From positions 1-64,000 of the forward strand of contig JAABRF010000005.1 in the NCBI GenBank assembly GCA_011391075.1: 64,000 bases of DNA, in the 5' to 3' direction. Position numbers and translations under genes: made by a program. The stretch is from Flavobacteriia bacterium (GTDB lineage Bacteria > Bacteroidota > Bacteroidia > Flavobacteriales > Flavobacteriaceae). The notes under the pieces are model-generated. The model did no database searches. It had not been told where the DNA came from and saw only the letters and a program-made list of their open reading frames with translations. Positions 53,055 to 61,871 of the stretch are shown one piece after another; within the stretch, counting starts at the first letter, position 1, and the number at the start of each line of letters is the position of its first letter.

Positions 53055-54395
53055 CTATTTCAAAGCCCCAAAAATTTCCTTCAACATCTTATTAAAATCA
53101 ATTTCGGTTTCTTCATTGAGTCCCATTCGGACAATGACCATATCTTTGGATGGAATGATATATACTTTTTGACCTTGATGACCTTGCATGCTGTACATAT
53201 CACGTGGTGCATCGGGTAAAATACCACCGGCATTGAGCCAAAAATGGGCGCCATATTCGCCTTTGCTGTCTTTACATGGAGTGCTTACATATTGCACCCA
53301 ACTTTCACTTAGAATTTGCTCTCCATTCCAATTGCCCTTGTGTAAATAGAGCAAGCCTAATTTTCCCCAATGTCTGGCAGTTGCCCAACCATAGGAAGAA
53401 TACACGTAGTTTCCTTCCAAATCGGTTTCTATCATCGCAGAGCTCATTCCCAATTTATCAAAGAGTTCTTTTACCGGAAAATCGAGATAGGCTTGATGCG
53501 AAATAAATTGATTGCGTAGGTATTTCCCCAATAAGTTGGTTGTGCCGCTAGAATAATTCCAATGGGAACCAATGGGAAATTTCAAATCCTTGTGCAGTTG
53601 CATTTGGCTCATGTCTTTATGCATAAATAACATGCGGGTTACATCGGAAATGTGATTGTAATCTTCGTTCCATTCCAAGCCACTGCTCATTTGCAAAAGT
53701 GAATGAAGCGTAATGTTTTTACGTTCATCTTGTGCCCATTCAGGAAATAATTGCGTGGCATTTCTGTTGATTTTACCTTGTTTTTCCATAATTCCAAACA
53801 AAGTAGCCATGACACTTTTGGTCATAGACCAACCCAAAATAGGGGCATTTTTATCAAAACCTTCGTCGTATTTTTCAGCAATAATGTGATCTTTATAAAT
53901 GACGACCAAAGCACGAGTCATCAAACTGTCCTTGCCTTTGGGATCAAAGGCATTGTGAACCGCTAAGTTAAGCTTTTTATAGTCAATATTGGCAAACAAA
54001 GTATCTTGAGGATCTTCATTGCCGTATGGATAATACGGATTTAACGGACAATTGTGTGGCGCAGGAAAATACGTAATACGAGGCATGGATGCGTTTTTCA
54101 AAGCCAATTGACAACCCAAATCTTCGTGATATACCGCTTTGCGTTTCATCAATCCCAATACAGAAGCCGTTACCGTTTTGTGAATGGTATCCACTTCATA
54201 TTTAGCTATATCTATGGGAGGAAAATTATTATCGGTTTTGGCTACAAAATCTTGTGATCTACCGGCTTCAAACATACACGAACACATATTTTTGGCTGCA
54301 TAACCGGAAATGATGTTGAGACGTGGATATTGCCAAATCACTACAGCAACCACGATGAAGAGAAGTGCGAGTAGGATGTATTTGAGTTTTTTCAT
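53055..54395 (-). CDS. Membrane-anchored serine hydrolase (class C beta-lactamase fold)
   Basis: A 446-residue protein with one N-terminal helix (YILLALLFIVVAVVIW, about 5-20) and no clear cleavage site, so it is probably periplasmic and anchored. The beta-lactamase/penicillin-binding fold is shown by SxxK in GWSMTKSVMATL (about 194), YSS in WNYSSGTTNLLG (about 280) and HxG-like in QGHQGQKVYII (about 415). Four Cys in the first 150 residues are unusual. Such enzymes act as esterases, peptidases or PBP-like proteins; the substrate is unknown. It stands alone. Confidence 0.9.
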   Translation of the reverse strand: MKKLKYILLALLFIVVAVVIWQYPRLNIISGYAAKNMCSCMFEAGRSQDFVAKTDNNFPPIDIAKYEVDTIHKTVTASVLGLMKRKAVYHEDLGCQLALKNASMPRITYFPAPHNCPLNPYYPYGNEDPQDTLFANIDYKKLNLAVHNAFDPKGKDSLMTRALVVIYKDHIIAEKYDEGFDKNAPILGWSMTKSVMATLFGIMEKQGKINRNATQLFPEWAQDERKNITLHSLLQMSSGLEWNEDYNHISDVTRMLFMHKDMSQMQLHKDLKFPIGSHWNYSSGTTNLLGKYLRNQFISHQAYLDFPVKELFDKLGMSSAMIETDLEGNYVYSSYGWATARHWGKLGLLYLHKGNWNGEQILSESWVQYVSTPCKDSKGEYGAHFWLNAGGILPDAPRDMYSMQGHQGQKVYIIPSKDMVIVRMGLNEETEIDFNKMLKEIFGALK

Positions 54396-54471
54396 CTTTA
54401 GAAAGGTTAATTTATCGGATAAAAGTAAATAAATTTTGTCAATTCAAAAATACACATTACTTTTGTTGACC

Positions 54472-54572
54472 ATTTGGTTAAATATTATGGTTAAACCTTT
54501 TAATCAAATTAAACCAAATAGTGAGGACATGACTTTAAGTCAAACCCTCACTCAACTTAAATCAAACCTCAC
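54472..54572 (+). promoter_or_regulatory. Repeat-rich candidate operator region upstream of the TetR gene
   Basis: Two imperfect direct repeats, ttaagtcaaaccctcac (54535-54551) and ttaaatcaaacctcac (54557-54572), start 22 bp apart, about two helical turns. A separate inverted repeat has arms atttggtt (54472-54479) and aaccaaat (54512-54519). All lie just upstream of the TetR ATG at 54589 and fit autoregulation. Confidence 0.45.
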
Positions 54573-54588
54573 ACAAATAATATATAAA

Positions 54589-55194
54589 ATGGAAAACGAA
54601 AACACCGAACAAAAAATTCTCAACGCCGCCAACGAAGTTTTTCAAGAAAAAGGTTTGTATGGTGCCCGCATGCAGGAAATTGCAGACAAAGCCGGTATCA
54701 ATAAAGCTTTGTTGCATTACTATTATCGCAGTAAAGAAAAATTATTTGAAACCGTATTTCGAGCAGCTGTTACGCTTATGGCACCTAAAATCCGTAACAT
54801 CATCAGTTCGGAGGAACATTTATTTGACAAAATTCGACGCTTCACTGATGAGTACATCAGCTTTTTGAGTAATCATGCTTTTTTACCGGCTTTTGTCATC
54901 AACGAACTCAATAAAAATCCCAAACTCATTCAAGATGTATTTTTACTTGAAATTGGAGATAGTTTTCAAAAACTGAGAGATGATGTACAAATACTTGCCA
55001 ATAAAGGAGAAATAAAACCCGTGGAAGTTGAACACGTGTTGGTCAATATGATTTCCATGAGCTTGTTTCCCATCATTGCCAAACCACTTCTCAAAACCAT
55101 GTTTGACAAATCGGAAGTCGATTATCAACAATTTTTAAACGAACGAAAAAAACTGGTAGCCGATTTAATTATTGAGTCCATTAAAGTTAATTAG
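54589..55194 (+). CDS. TetR-family regulator of the export operon (CecR/YbiH-like)
   Basis: A 201-residue TetR regulator starting at the ATG at 54589 (MENENTEQKILNAANEVFQEKG). An in-frame ATG at 54436 would add 51 unsupported residues that include the operator-like repeats. The DNA-binding helix-turn-helix is GLYGARMQEIADKAGINKALLHYYYRSKE (about 22-50). The C-terminal ligand domain is all-alpha. It is the first gene of a run that continues with TolC-, YbhG-, YbhF-, YbhS- and YbhR-like genes. E. coli CecR controls ybhGFSR in the same way, so local repression is likely. Confidence 0.92.
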   Translation: MENENTEQKILNAANEVFQEKGLYGARMQEIADKAGINKALLHYYYRSKEKLFETVFRAAVTLMAPKIRNIISSEEHLFDKIRRFTDEYISFLSNHAFLPAFVINELNKNPKLIQDVFLLEIGDSFQKLRDDVQILANKGEIKPVEVEHVLVNMISMSLFPIIAKPLLKTMFDKSEVDYQQFLNERKKLVADLIIESIKVN

Positions 55195-55201
55195 CGAATT
55201 G

Positions 55202-55261
55202 GCACACTTCGACAAGCTCAGTGCATCGCATTAACACATTAACAAATTAGCACATTAACAA
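55202..55261 (+). repeat. 35-bp repeat plus 8-bp tandem units before the TolC-like gene
   Basis: A 35-bp sequence beginning gcacacttcgacaagctcag (55202-55236) recurs exactly at 57428-57462. It runs into four 8-bp units (attaacac, attaacaa, attagcac, attaacaa; 55230-55261) that end directly against the ATG. Confidence 0.8.
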
Positions 55262-56512
55262 ATGAAATTAAAAACCATATTCCTTTTTCTATTTTTCAAC
55301 AGTTTGCTTTTCTATTCGCAAGAAAAACTATCCCTAACACAATGCTATACTTTGGCATTGGAAAATCATCCCTTGCAAGGCAAATCTGAAATCCTTCAAA
55401 ATCAAACCCAATGGGAATTACAATCTTTGGAGGCTCAAAAATATCCTCGTTTGGATGCTGAAGTTCAAGCCACATACCAATCGGATGTCATGGTTTTACC
55501 CATTTCCTTACCCAATATCAGCATTGAAGCACCCGATAAAGATCAGTACAAAGCTACCCTTACAGCCAGTCAATTGATTTACAATGGCGGATCCATCCAA
55601 ACGCAAAAATCGCTGAAAGAAGCACAATTGGCTACCCAAAAAACAGAAGTGGAAGTCCAACTGCATCCGTTGAAAAATCAAATCAATGTTTTGTATTTTA
55701 ATATATTGTTGTTGCAACAAAAAATGGAAATTCTGACAAACAGCATCAGCCAGTTGCAGAGCAAAGAAGCAGAAATCCAAAAACTGATAGCAACCGGTAG
55801 CACTTATGAAAGTGCATTGGAACCGGTTCAAGTGAAAATTTTGGAATTGACCCAACAGTTGGTTGAAATCAATGCCCAAAAAACGCAATTGTATGACCAA
55901 TTGGGTTTGGTAATAGGTCAAAAAATAACGCCCAATACCCACTTGGAAATACCGCAAACATTGGGTGAAACGCAACCTAGATTGGAACTGGCATGGTTTG
56001 AATTGCAAAAAAACAACGTTGATTTACAAACCGAACTCTTAAAAAAACAAACCTTTCCCAAAGTAACCGCCTTTGGAACTGCCGGATACGGCAAACCCGG
56101 ACTCAATATGTTGTCCAACTCCTTTGATGATTATTACATCGTTGGCTTAAAAGCGCAATGGAATGTATTTGATTTTCACGCCAACAAAAAGCAACGAGAA
56201 GCCCTATTGCTCCAAAAGGAATTGATAGATAACCAACGTCAAGTTTTTGAATGGAATGTGAATCAAACCGCAGAAAACTACAAATTGGAAGTGGTAAAGT
56301 ACCAAACCTTACTTCAAACCGATGTGGAAATCATCCAATACCGTAAAAAAATTGTGGAAACCGCCGACAAACAACTCAAACACGATTTGATTACAACCAG
56401 TGATTATACTGCCGAAGTAAACAAACTATTAGAAGCGGAAATCAATCAAAAAACACACGAAATATTAATGGCATTAGCCCAAGCAAACTATAATACTACA
56501 CTATATGAATAA
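55262..56512 (+). CDS. TolC-family outer-membrane efflux protein
   Basis: A 416-residue outer-membrane channel protein. The signal peptide is MKLKTIFLFLFFNSLLFYSQ. The two OEP repeats of long helical hairpins are visible (KLSLTQCYTLALENHPLQGK, about 24-43; later LELAWFELQKNNVDLQTELL, about 240-260), separated by strand segments (YKATLTASQLIYNGGSIQ; IVGLKAQWNVFDF). It would form the outer-membrane exit duct for the ABC exporter that follows. Its end overlaps the next gene by 8 bp. Confidence 0.93.
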   Translation: MKLKTIFLFLFFNSLLFYSQEKLSLTQCYTLALENHPLQGKSEILQNQTQWELQSLEAQKYPRLDAEVQATYQSDVMVLPISLPNISIEAPDKDQYKATLTASQLIYNGGSIQTQKSLKEAQLATQKTEVEVQLHPLKNQINVLYFNILLLQQKMEILTNSISQLQSKEAEIQKLIATGSTYESALEPVQVKILELTQQLVEINAQKTQLYDQLGLVIGQKITPNTHLEIPQTLGETQPRLELAWFELQKNNVDLQTELLKKQTFPKVTAFGTAGYGKPGLNMLSNSFDDYYIVGLKAQWNVFDFHANKKQREALLLQKELIDNQRQVFEWNVNQTAENYKLEVVKYQTLLQTDVEIIQYRKKIVETADKQLKHDLITTSDYTAEVNKLLEAEINQKTHEILMALAQANYNTTLYE

Positions 56513-57416
56513 CATTATCAAAATGACAAGTGCGTCTCTACAATCGCTTTTGTTTGTTTCTATGACTATTTTATTGCTTTCATCTTGTAAAACATCGGAT
56601 GATAAAGCTGATGCTTATGGAAATTTTGAAGCTACGGAAGTAACCATTTCCTCCGAAACCAATGGAAAAATAATGCTCTTTACGATTTCAGAAGGTCAAA
56701 AATTAGAGAAAGGAACTTTGGTTGCAGAAGTCGATTCGACGGCTTTGGTGCTTAAACGCAACAACCTATTGGCTGCCAAAAAAGTGATTTACAGCAAATC
56801 CAAGGGTGTTTTGTCCCAAATCAATGTCTTGAAAACTCAAAAAGAAACGGCCATGCTCAACAAAAAACGCATCGAAGATTTGTTGGCAGATAAACTGGCT
56901 AGTCAAAAACAATTGGACGATGTCAATGGACAGATCAATGCATTTGATAAACAAATGGCTAGTATTCAGACTCAAAATGCAGGCGTATTGGATGAAACCC
57001 AAACGATTGATGCTCAAATTGCCGAATTGAATCATCAAATTGCCCAATGTAAAATATACAATCCGGTAGCCGGAACCGTATTAGTAAAATATGCCGAGGC
57101 TGGTGAAATGACCGGTTTTGGCAAACCGCTCTACAAAATTGCCAACCTCGACGTCATGCAATTCAAAGGTTATATCAGCGAAACCCAATTGAGTACGGTC
57201 AAAGTAGGACAGAAAGTGGAAGTAAGCGTAGATGCTGCCGACGCCTTGATAGGCCACGAAGGAACCATTACTTGGATTTCCTCAGAAGCTGAATTTACAC
57301 CCAAAGTCATTCAAACCAAAGAAGAACGCGTCAACTTGGTTTACGCCATCAAAGTCGATGTCAAAAATGACGGAAGTTTGAAGATTGGGATGCCTGGGGA
57401 GATGAGAATACGTTAA
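56505..57416 (+). CDS. HlyD/YbhG-like periplasmic adaptor, probable lipoprotein
   Basis: A 303-residue membrane-fusion protein. The N-terminus has a lipobox, MTILLLSSCKTSDD (Cys about 28), so it is probably lipid-anchored. The biotinyl-lipoyl-like half motif is FEATEVTISSETNGKIMLF (about 39-57), followed by a coiled-coil hairpin (about 85-180) and the return strand YNPVAGTVLVKYAEAGE (about 185-201). It links the inner-membrane permeases to the TolC-like protein. The start overlaps the TolC-like gene by 8 bp. Confidence 0.93.
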   Translation: MNNIIKMTSASLQSLLFVSMTILLLSSCKTSDDKADAYGNFEATEVTISSETNGKIMLFTISEGQKLEKGTLVAEVDSTALVLKRNNLLAAKKVIYSKSKGVLSQINVLKTQKETAMLNKKRIEDLLADKLASQKQLDDVNGQINAFDKQMASIQTQNAGVLDETQTIDAQIAELNHQIAQCKIYNPVAGTVLVKYAEAGEMTGFGKPLYKIANLDVMQFKGYISETQLSTVKVGQKVEVSVDAADALIGHEGTITWISSEAEFTPKVIQTKEERVNLVYAIKVDVKNDGSLKIGMPGEMRIR

Positions 57417-57462
57417 TTAGCACATTAGCACACTTCGACAAGCTCAGTGCATCGCATTAACA
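57416..57462 (+). repeat. 8-bp units plus second copy of the 35-bp repeat
   Basis: Two attagcac units (57416-57431) run into the exact 35-bp repeat (57428-57462) also found at 55202. The 64-bp gap between the adaptor gene and the first ATPase gene is nearly filled by them. Confidence 0.8.
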
Positions 57463-57480
57463 AATTGGAAAATTAATCAA

Positions 57481-58386
57481 ATGAGTATCAAAATCGAAAA
57501 CATATCCAAATCCTACAACAAAGGCAAAGTTCAAGCCCTGCAAAACATCTCGTTTGAAGTGCAACCGGGCGAATTATTTGGTTTGATCGGTCCTGACGGT
57601 GCCGGAAAAACCACTTTGTTTCGCATTTTGACAACGCTTTTAATCGCCGATTCGGGTAAAGCTAGTGTGATGAATAAAGATGTGGTAGCCGATTACAAAT
57701 ACATTCGCAATCAAGTAGGGTATATGCCGGGCAAGTTTTCCTTGTATCAGGATTTGACGGTAGAAGAAAATTTGAATTTTTTTGCAACCATATTTGGAAC
57801 GACATTGGAAGAAAACTACGATTTAATCAAAGATATTTACGTCCAAATCGAGCCTTTTAAAACCCGAAGAGCCGGCAAACTTTCGGGTGGTATGAAACAA
57901 AAACTAGCCTTGTCATGTGCCTTGATTCATAAACCGGAAGTGCTTTTTCTAGATGAACCTACTACCGGTGTAGATCCGGTTTCGAGAAAAGAGTTTTGGG
58001 AAATGCTGAAGCGCCTGCAACAAAAAGGGATTACCATATTGGTCTCTACGCCTTATATGGATGAAGCAGCACTCTGCGATCGTATCGCTTTGATCAAAGA
58101 TGGTAAAATCCTTAAAACCAATACACCCGAACAAATAGCGCAGGATTTTCCACACGCACTTTTTGCCATACGTGCAGACCAAATGTACCAACTGCTATCC
58201 GATTTAAAGGCATATCCCAAAACCTACAGCGTATATCCGTTTGGCGAATACGTACATTTTTCTTCCGATGATGCCACACTTACCGGAATTGAAATCATCA
58301 AATACCTCACGTCCAAAGGACATCAGAACGTGGTAATCCAACCCATCAAACCCGATATCGAAGATATATTTATGGAACTATCTTAA
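57481..58386 (+). CDS. ABC transporter ATPase, N-terminal YbhF-like half
   Basis: A 301-residue ATPase. Walker A is GLIGPDGAGKTTLFRI (about 36-51), signature LSGGMKQKLALSCALI (about 139-154), Walker B VLFLDEPTTGVDPVSRKEFW. The GPDGAGKTT wording and GMKQKL signature match the first ATPase domain of E. coli YbhF. A C-terminal about 75-residue extension follows and ends DIEDIFMELS. In E. coli this domain is fused to a second one; here the second is a separate gene at 58710 with a small gene in between. Confidence 0.95.
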   Translation: MSIKIENISKSYNKGKVQALQNISFEVQPGELFGLIGPDGAGKTTLFRILTTLLIADSGKASVMNKDVVADYKYIRNQVGYMPGKFSLYQDLTVEENLNFFATIFGTTLEENYDLIKDIYVQIEPFKTRRAGKLSGGMKQKLALSCALIHKPEVLFLDEPTTGVDPVSRKEFWEMLKRLQQKGITILVSTPYMDEAALCDRIALIKDGKILKTNTPEQIAQDFPHALFAIRADQMYQLLSDLKAYPKTYSVYPFGEYVHFSSDDATLTGIEIIKYLTSKGHQNVVIQPIKPDIEDIFMELS

Positions 58387-58410
58387 CGTCTAAACTAAAA
58401 ACAAATCATC

Positions 58411-58710
58411 ATGAACATTCTCAAAGAATTGAATTTCAACAACGACAAACCCGCCCTATTTTCGGTTTATAAATCTGATGGTATCAACATCGTAGCTATC
58501 GGACTTAAAGAAAACCAAACGGTTTCTAAACACAAAACCTCATTGCCAACCCTTTTAACGGTTTTAAAAGGTAAAATCAGTTTTAGTATTGAGGGAGAAA
58601 CCTTCGAACTGTTTGAATTTGACACCTACCATATTCCGGTTCAAATCGAACATGAATTAACCGGTTTGGAAATGGAAAATATGGTTCAATTGGTTCAAGA
58701 AAAAAAATAA
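58411..58710 (+). CDS. Small cupin-like protein between the two ATPase genes
   Basis: A 99-residue protein with a cupin-like layout: IVAIGLKENQTVSKHKTSLP then LLTVLKGKISFSIEGE and FDTYHIPVQIEHELTG. Three or four His/Glu residues lie where a cupin would bind a metal (SKHKT, YHIP, EHE), though the classic motif is incomplete. It starts 24 bp after the first ATPase and its stop overlaps the next ATG by one base (TAATG), so it is translated with the exporter. Such a protein might sense or bind the exported compound, but the function is unknown. Confidence 0.8.
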   Translation: MNILKELNFNNDKPALFSVYKSDGINIVAIGLKENQTVSKHKTSLPTLLTVLKGKISFSIEGETFELFEFDTYHIPVQIEHELTGLEMENMVQLVQEKK

Positions 58711-59438
58711 TGAACACCGACAAATCCATATGGGTAAAAGATCTCACCAAAAAATTTGGAGATTTTACGGCAGTAGATGCCATTTCATTTGAAGTAGGAA
58801 AAGGTGAAATTTTTGGATTCTTGGGAGCCAATGGCGCTGGGAAAACCACTGCCATGAAAATGCTGATCGGTATATCCAAACCTACATCTGGTGCTGCGAT
58901 GGTAGCCGGTTATGACGTGTTTCACCAAGCCGATTTGGTCAAGCAAAACATCGGATACATGAGTCAGAAGTTTGCTTTATACGACGATTTGACCATCAAG
59001 GAAAACGCCCGTTTTTTTGGAGGAATTTACGGTTTGACCAATACCGAAATCAAATCCAAAACACAACAATTGATAACGGATTTGGGAATACAGGAAGTTG
59101 TCAATCAAAATGTGGGTTCGCTTCCATTAGGTTGGAAACAGAAACTGGCTTTTTCGGTGGCTTTGTTACACGAACCCAAAATTGTCTTTCTGGATGAACC
59201 CACCGGAGGCGTTGATCCCATCACCCGACGCCAATTTTGGGAAATGATTTATAAACAAGCACACAACGGAACTACCATTTTTGTGACCACGCATTATATG
59301 GACGAAGCGGAATATTGTGACCGGGTTTCTATTATGGTGGATGGTAGAATTGATGCATTAGATACACCAGCCCAACTGAAAAAACAGTTTGATGCTGAAA
59401 GCATGAATGAGGTGTTTTTGAAATTGGCGAGGAAATGA
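58710..59438 (+). CDS. ABC transporter ATPase, C-terminal YbhF-like half
   Basis: A 242-residue ATPase. Walker A is GFLGANGAGKTTAMKML (about 34-50). The signature is replaced by LPLGWKQKLAFSVALL (about 137-152) in place of LSGGQ. Walker B is IVFLDEPTGGVDPITRRQFW and the switch His is in TTHYMDEAEYCD. The LPLG(F/W)KQ form matches the second ATPase domain of YbhF as I remember it. It probably pairs as a heterodimer with the upstream ATPase. It overlaps the cupin-like gene by one base. Confidence 0.95.
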   Translation: MNTDKSIWVKDLTKKFGDFTAVDAISFEVGKGEIFGFLGANGAGKTTAMKMLIGISKPTSGAAMVAGYDVFHQADLVKQNIGYMSQKFALYDDLTIKENARFFGGIYGLTNTEIKSKTQQLITDLGIQEVVNQNVGSLPLGWKQKLAFSVALLHEPKIVFLDEPTGGVDPITRRQFWEMIYKQAHNGTTIFVTTHYMDEAEYCDRVSIMVDGRIDALDTPAQLKKQFDAESMNEVFLKLARK

Positions 59439-59442
59439 GCAA

Positions 59443-59490
59443 ATTAGCACATTGACACATTAGCACATTAGCATATTGGCACATTAGCAA
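59443..59490 (+). repeat. Six tandem 8-bp units (ATTAGCAC type)
   Basis: attagcac, attgacac, attagcac, attagcat, attggcac and attagcaa follow one another without a gap, then att, in the 61-bp gap before the first permease gene. Confidence 0.9.
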
Positions 59491-59499
59491 ATTAATAAA

Positions 59500-60606
59500 A
59501 TGAAAAGATTTATAGGTTTTGTAAAAAAAGAGATTTACCACATTTTGAGGGATAGACGTTCGTTGTTTATTTTGTTTGGGATGCCTATTGTACAGATTTT
59601 GTTGTTTGGATTTGCCATTACCAATGAAATCAATAATGTGAAAATCGGGATTTTAGACAAGTCAAATGACGAAATAAGTCGTCAATTAATACAAAAAATT
59701 GATGCATCGCCCTATTTTCAAATTGATCAATATTTATATGATTCCAATGAATTCGAAACTACTTTCAAAAAAGGCAAAATTAAGGCTATATTAGTGTTTG
59801 AAGCTCAAACAGCTAAAGAGTTAATAACAAAAGGAAGTGTGAAAATTCAAGTTCTGACTGATGCTACTGAACCAAATACTGCAAACACTATCCTCAATTA
59901 CATACAAGCAATCATACAAAATTTTCAATCGGAAATTAACTTACAACAAACAATTCCACTTCAAATTGTTGTAGAAAGCAAAATGCTATATAATCCTGAA
60001 TTAAAAAGTGTTTATTTATTTGTACCAGGTGTTATGACAATTATATTGATGCTTGTCTCGGCCATGATGACATCAATTTCAATTGCCAAGGAAAAAGAAA
60101 TTGGAACAATGGAGATTCTATTGGTTTCACCACTCAATCCATCACAAGTGATTGTGGGTAAAGTTTTTCCTTATATTTTATTATCAATATTTAATGCAAT
60201 TGTTATTTTACTTTTAGGTTTTTTTGTTTTTGGGATGCCTATGAATGGCAATTTGGTATTATTAGGATTGGAAAGTGTCTTATTTATTTTAAGTGCATTA
60301 TCTTTAGGAATATTAATATCTACCATTTCTCAGACCCAACAAACGGCTATGATGATTTCATTAATGGGACTATTATTACCTGTAATCCTATTATCGGGAT
60401 ATATTTTTCCCATAAGCAGCATGCCCCAACCATTACAAATCATGAGTAATATTGTACCTGCCAAATGGTATATTATTATTTTAAAAGGCATTATGTTAAA
60501 GGCATCAGGCATTGCACTATTATGGAAAGAAACACTAATTTTAGTAATCATGACACTTTTCTTTTTAGCATTAAGTGTTAAAAATTATAAAATCAGGTTA
60601 GAATAG
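59500..60606 (+). CDS. ABC-2 type permease, YbhS-like
   Basis: A 368-residue permease of the usual YbhS/YbhR length. An N-terminal helix (LFILFGMPIVQILLFGFAI, about 22-40) precedes a periplasmic domain of about 130 residues. The five-helix ABC2_membrane core follows from about 175, including the signature SIAKEKEIGTMEILLVSPLNPSQVIVGK (about 193-220). The first about 50 codons use TTG for Leu, like the upstream genes. From about 59660 TTA dominates, which suggests a recombination join inside the gene. It works with the two ATPases and the second permease. Confidence 0.94.
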   Translation: MKRFIGFVKKEIYHILRDRRSLFILFGMPIVQILLFGFAITNEINNVKIGILDKSNDEISRQLIQKIDASPYFQIDQYLYDSNEFETTFKKGKIKAILVFEAQTAKELITKGSVKIQVLTDATEPNTANTILNYIQAIIQNFQSEINLQQTIPLQIVVESKMLYNPELKSVYLFVPGVMTIILMLVSAMMTSISIAKEKEIGTMEILLVSPLNPSQVIVGKVFPYILLSIFNAIVILLLGFFVFGMPMNGNLVLLGLESVLFILSALSLGILISTISQTQQTAMMISLMGLLLPVILLSGYIFPISSMPQPLQIMSNIVPAKWYIIILKGIMLKASGIALLWKETLILVIMTLFFLALSVKNYKIRLE

Positions 60607-60720
60607 TCTTTCAGTCATTCAATGATTTTGAGTCATCAGATTCTTAAAAGAAACAAATACCAAACATGCCTGAGATTGGCGAGTTTTAAATTCAAAAATT
60701 CAAAATTCAATTACTAAATC

Positions 60721-61842
60721 TTGAGAACAATATTATTTATAATACAGAAAGAATTCAAACAGATATTTAGGAATAAAGCAATGTTACCTATAATATTTGT
60801 GATGCCAATCATACAGATTTTGGTTTTATCTTATGCCGCTACATTTGAAGTCAAGAACATTCGTATAGGTTTTATTGATAACGATAAGTCGGTTGATAGT
60901 AGAGATTTTATAAACAGATTTAACGCATCTTCTTTATTTATCTTAACTGATTTGTTTCAGAATTCTGATCAAGCAATAATAGCAATACAAAAAGGAAAAA
61001 TAGACGTATTTATTGAAATCCCTGTTGATTTTGAAAAAAAAATGATACAGGATGAACATGTCAATTTATCGGTTCAAATAGATGCAATAAATGGTTCAGC
61101 AGCTGGAGTTATTAATGGATATGTAGGACAAATTGTAAAAATATTTGGAGATGATATAAGAAAAAATATTTCAACTCATTACGTAGTTAATTCTAATTTA
61201 AAACGATTTGAAATTGTGCCTTCCTATTGGTACAACCCTGAACTTGATTATAAAATTTTTATGGTACCTGGAATCATTGTAATTTTGGTTACCATGATCT
61301 CCTTTTTCCTTTCAGGCATGAATATCGTTAGAGAAAAAGAAATCGGAACACTAGAACAAATAAATGTAACACCTATCAAGAAACACCAATTTATCATTGG
61401 TAAATTATTACCATTTTGGATTTTAGCACTCTTCATTTTGTTCTTTGCAATGAATATTGGTCGAATACTTTTTCATGTCCCAATATTGGGGAATCCTTTT
61501 CTTATTTTGAGCTTTGCATCCATTTATATTTTAGTTTTTTTAGGGATGGGTTTTTTTATTTCAAATTTTACTGATACACAGCAACAAGCCATGTTTATTG
61601 CTTGGTTTTTTGTTGTCATCTTTATATTGATGGGAGGATTGTTCACCCCTATAGAGAGTATGCCAATATGGGCTCAAAGACTAACTGAATTTAATCCTGT
61701 AAAATATTTCATCGAAGTCATCAGAATGGTAATGCTCAAAGGCTCAGATTTTTCTGATGTTAAATTGCAATTTTTAAAAATTAGTATTTATGCTTTGGTT
61801 ATGAATGGCTTGGCTGTATGGAGTTATAAAAAAACTAATTAA
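60721..61842 (+). CDS. ABC-2 type permease, YbhR-like
   Basis: A 373-residue permease paralogous to the preceding one. The start is TTG at 60721 (MRTILFIIQKEFKQIFRNK); an in-frame stop lies just upstream and the next ATG would cut off the first helix region. The domain plan is the same: an N-terminal helix, a periplasmic domain, then five helices from about 180 with NIVREKEIGTLEQINVTPIKKHQ. The codons are TTA/ATA-rich. Its last 51 residues are 43/51 identical to a detached fragment at 63665-63820. Confidence 0.94.
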   Translation: MRTILFIIQKEFKQIFRNKAMLPIIFVMPIIQILVLSYAATFEVKNIRIGFIDNDKSVDSRDFINRFNASSLFILTDLFQNSDQAIIAIQKGKIDVFIEIPVDFEKKMIQDEHVNLSVQIDAINGSAAGVINGYVGQIVKIFGDDIRKNISTHYVVNSNLKRFEIVPSYWYNPELDYKIFMVPGIIVILVTMISFFLSGMNIVREKEIGTLEQINVTPIKKHQFIIGKLLPFWILALFILFFAMNIGRILFHVPILGNPFLILSFASIYILVFLGMGFFISNFTDTQQQAMFIAWFFVVIFILMGGLFTPIESMPIWAQRLTEFNPVKYFIEVIRMVMLKGSDFSDVKLQFLKISIYALVMNGLAVWSYKKTN

Positions 61843-61871
61843 AAATAATGATAACTTAAAACAAATTAATT

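Noticed and set aside
54436-54588. N-terminal extension of the TetR regulator
   Set aside because: The extra 51 codons cover the operator-like repeats and add no known domain; the standard TetR start is at 54589.
57481-59438. Frameshift splitting a YbhF gene
   Set aside because: Each ATPase is full-length with its own start and stop, and a complete intervening gene has coupled translation, so this is a true gene split.
59443-59490. CRISPR-like array
   Set aside because: Units are 8 bp, contiguous and without spacers, and no cas gene is nearby.
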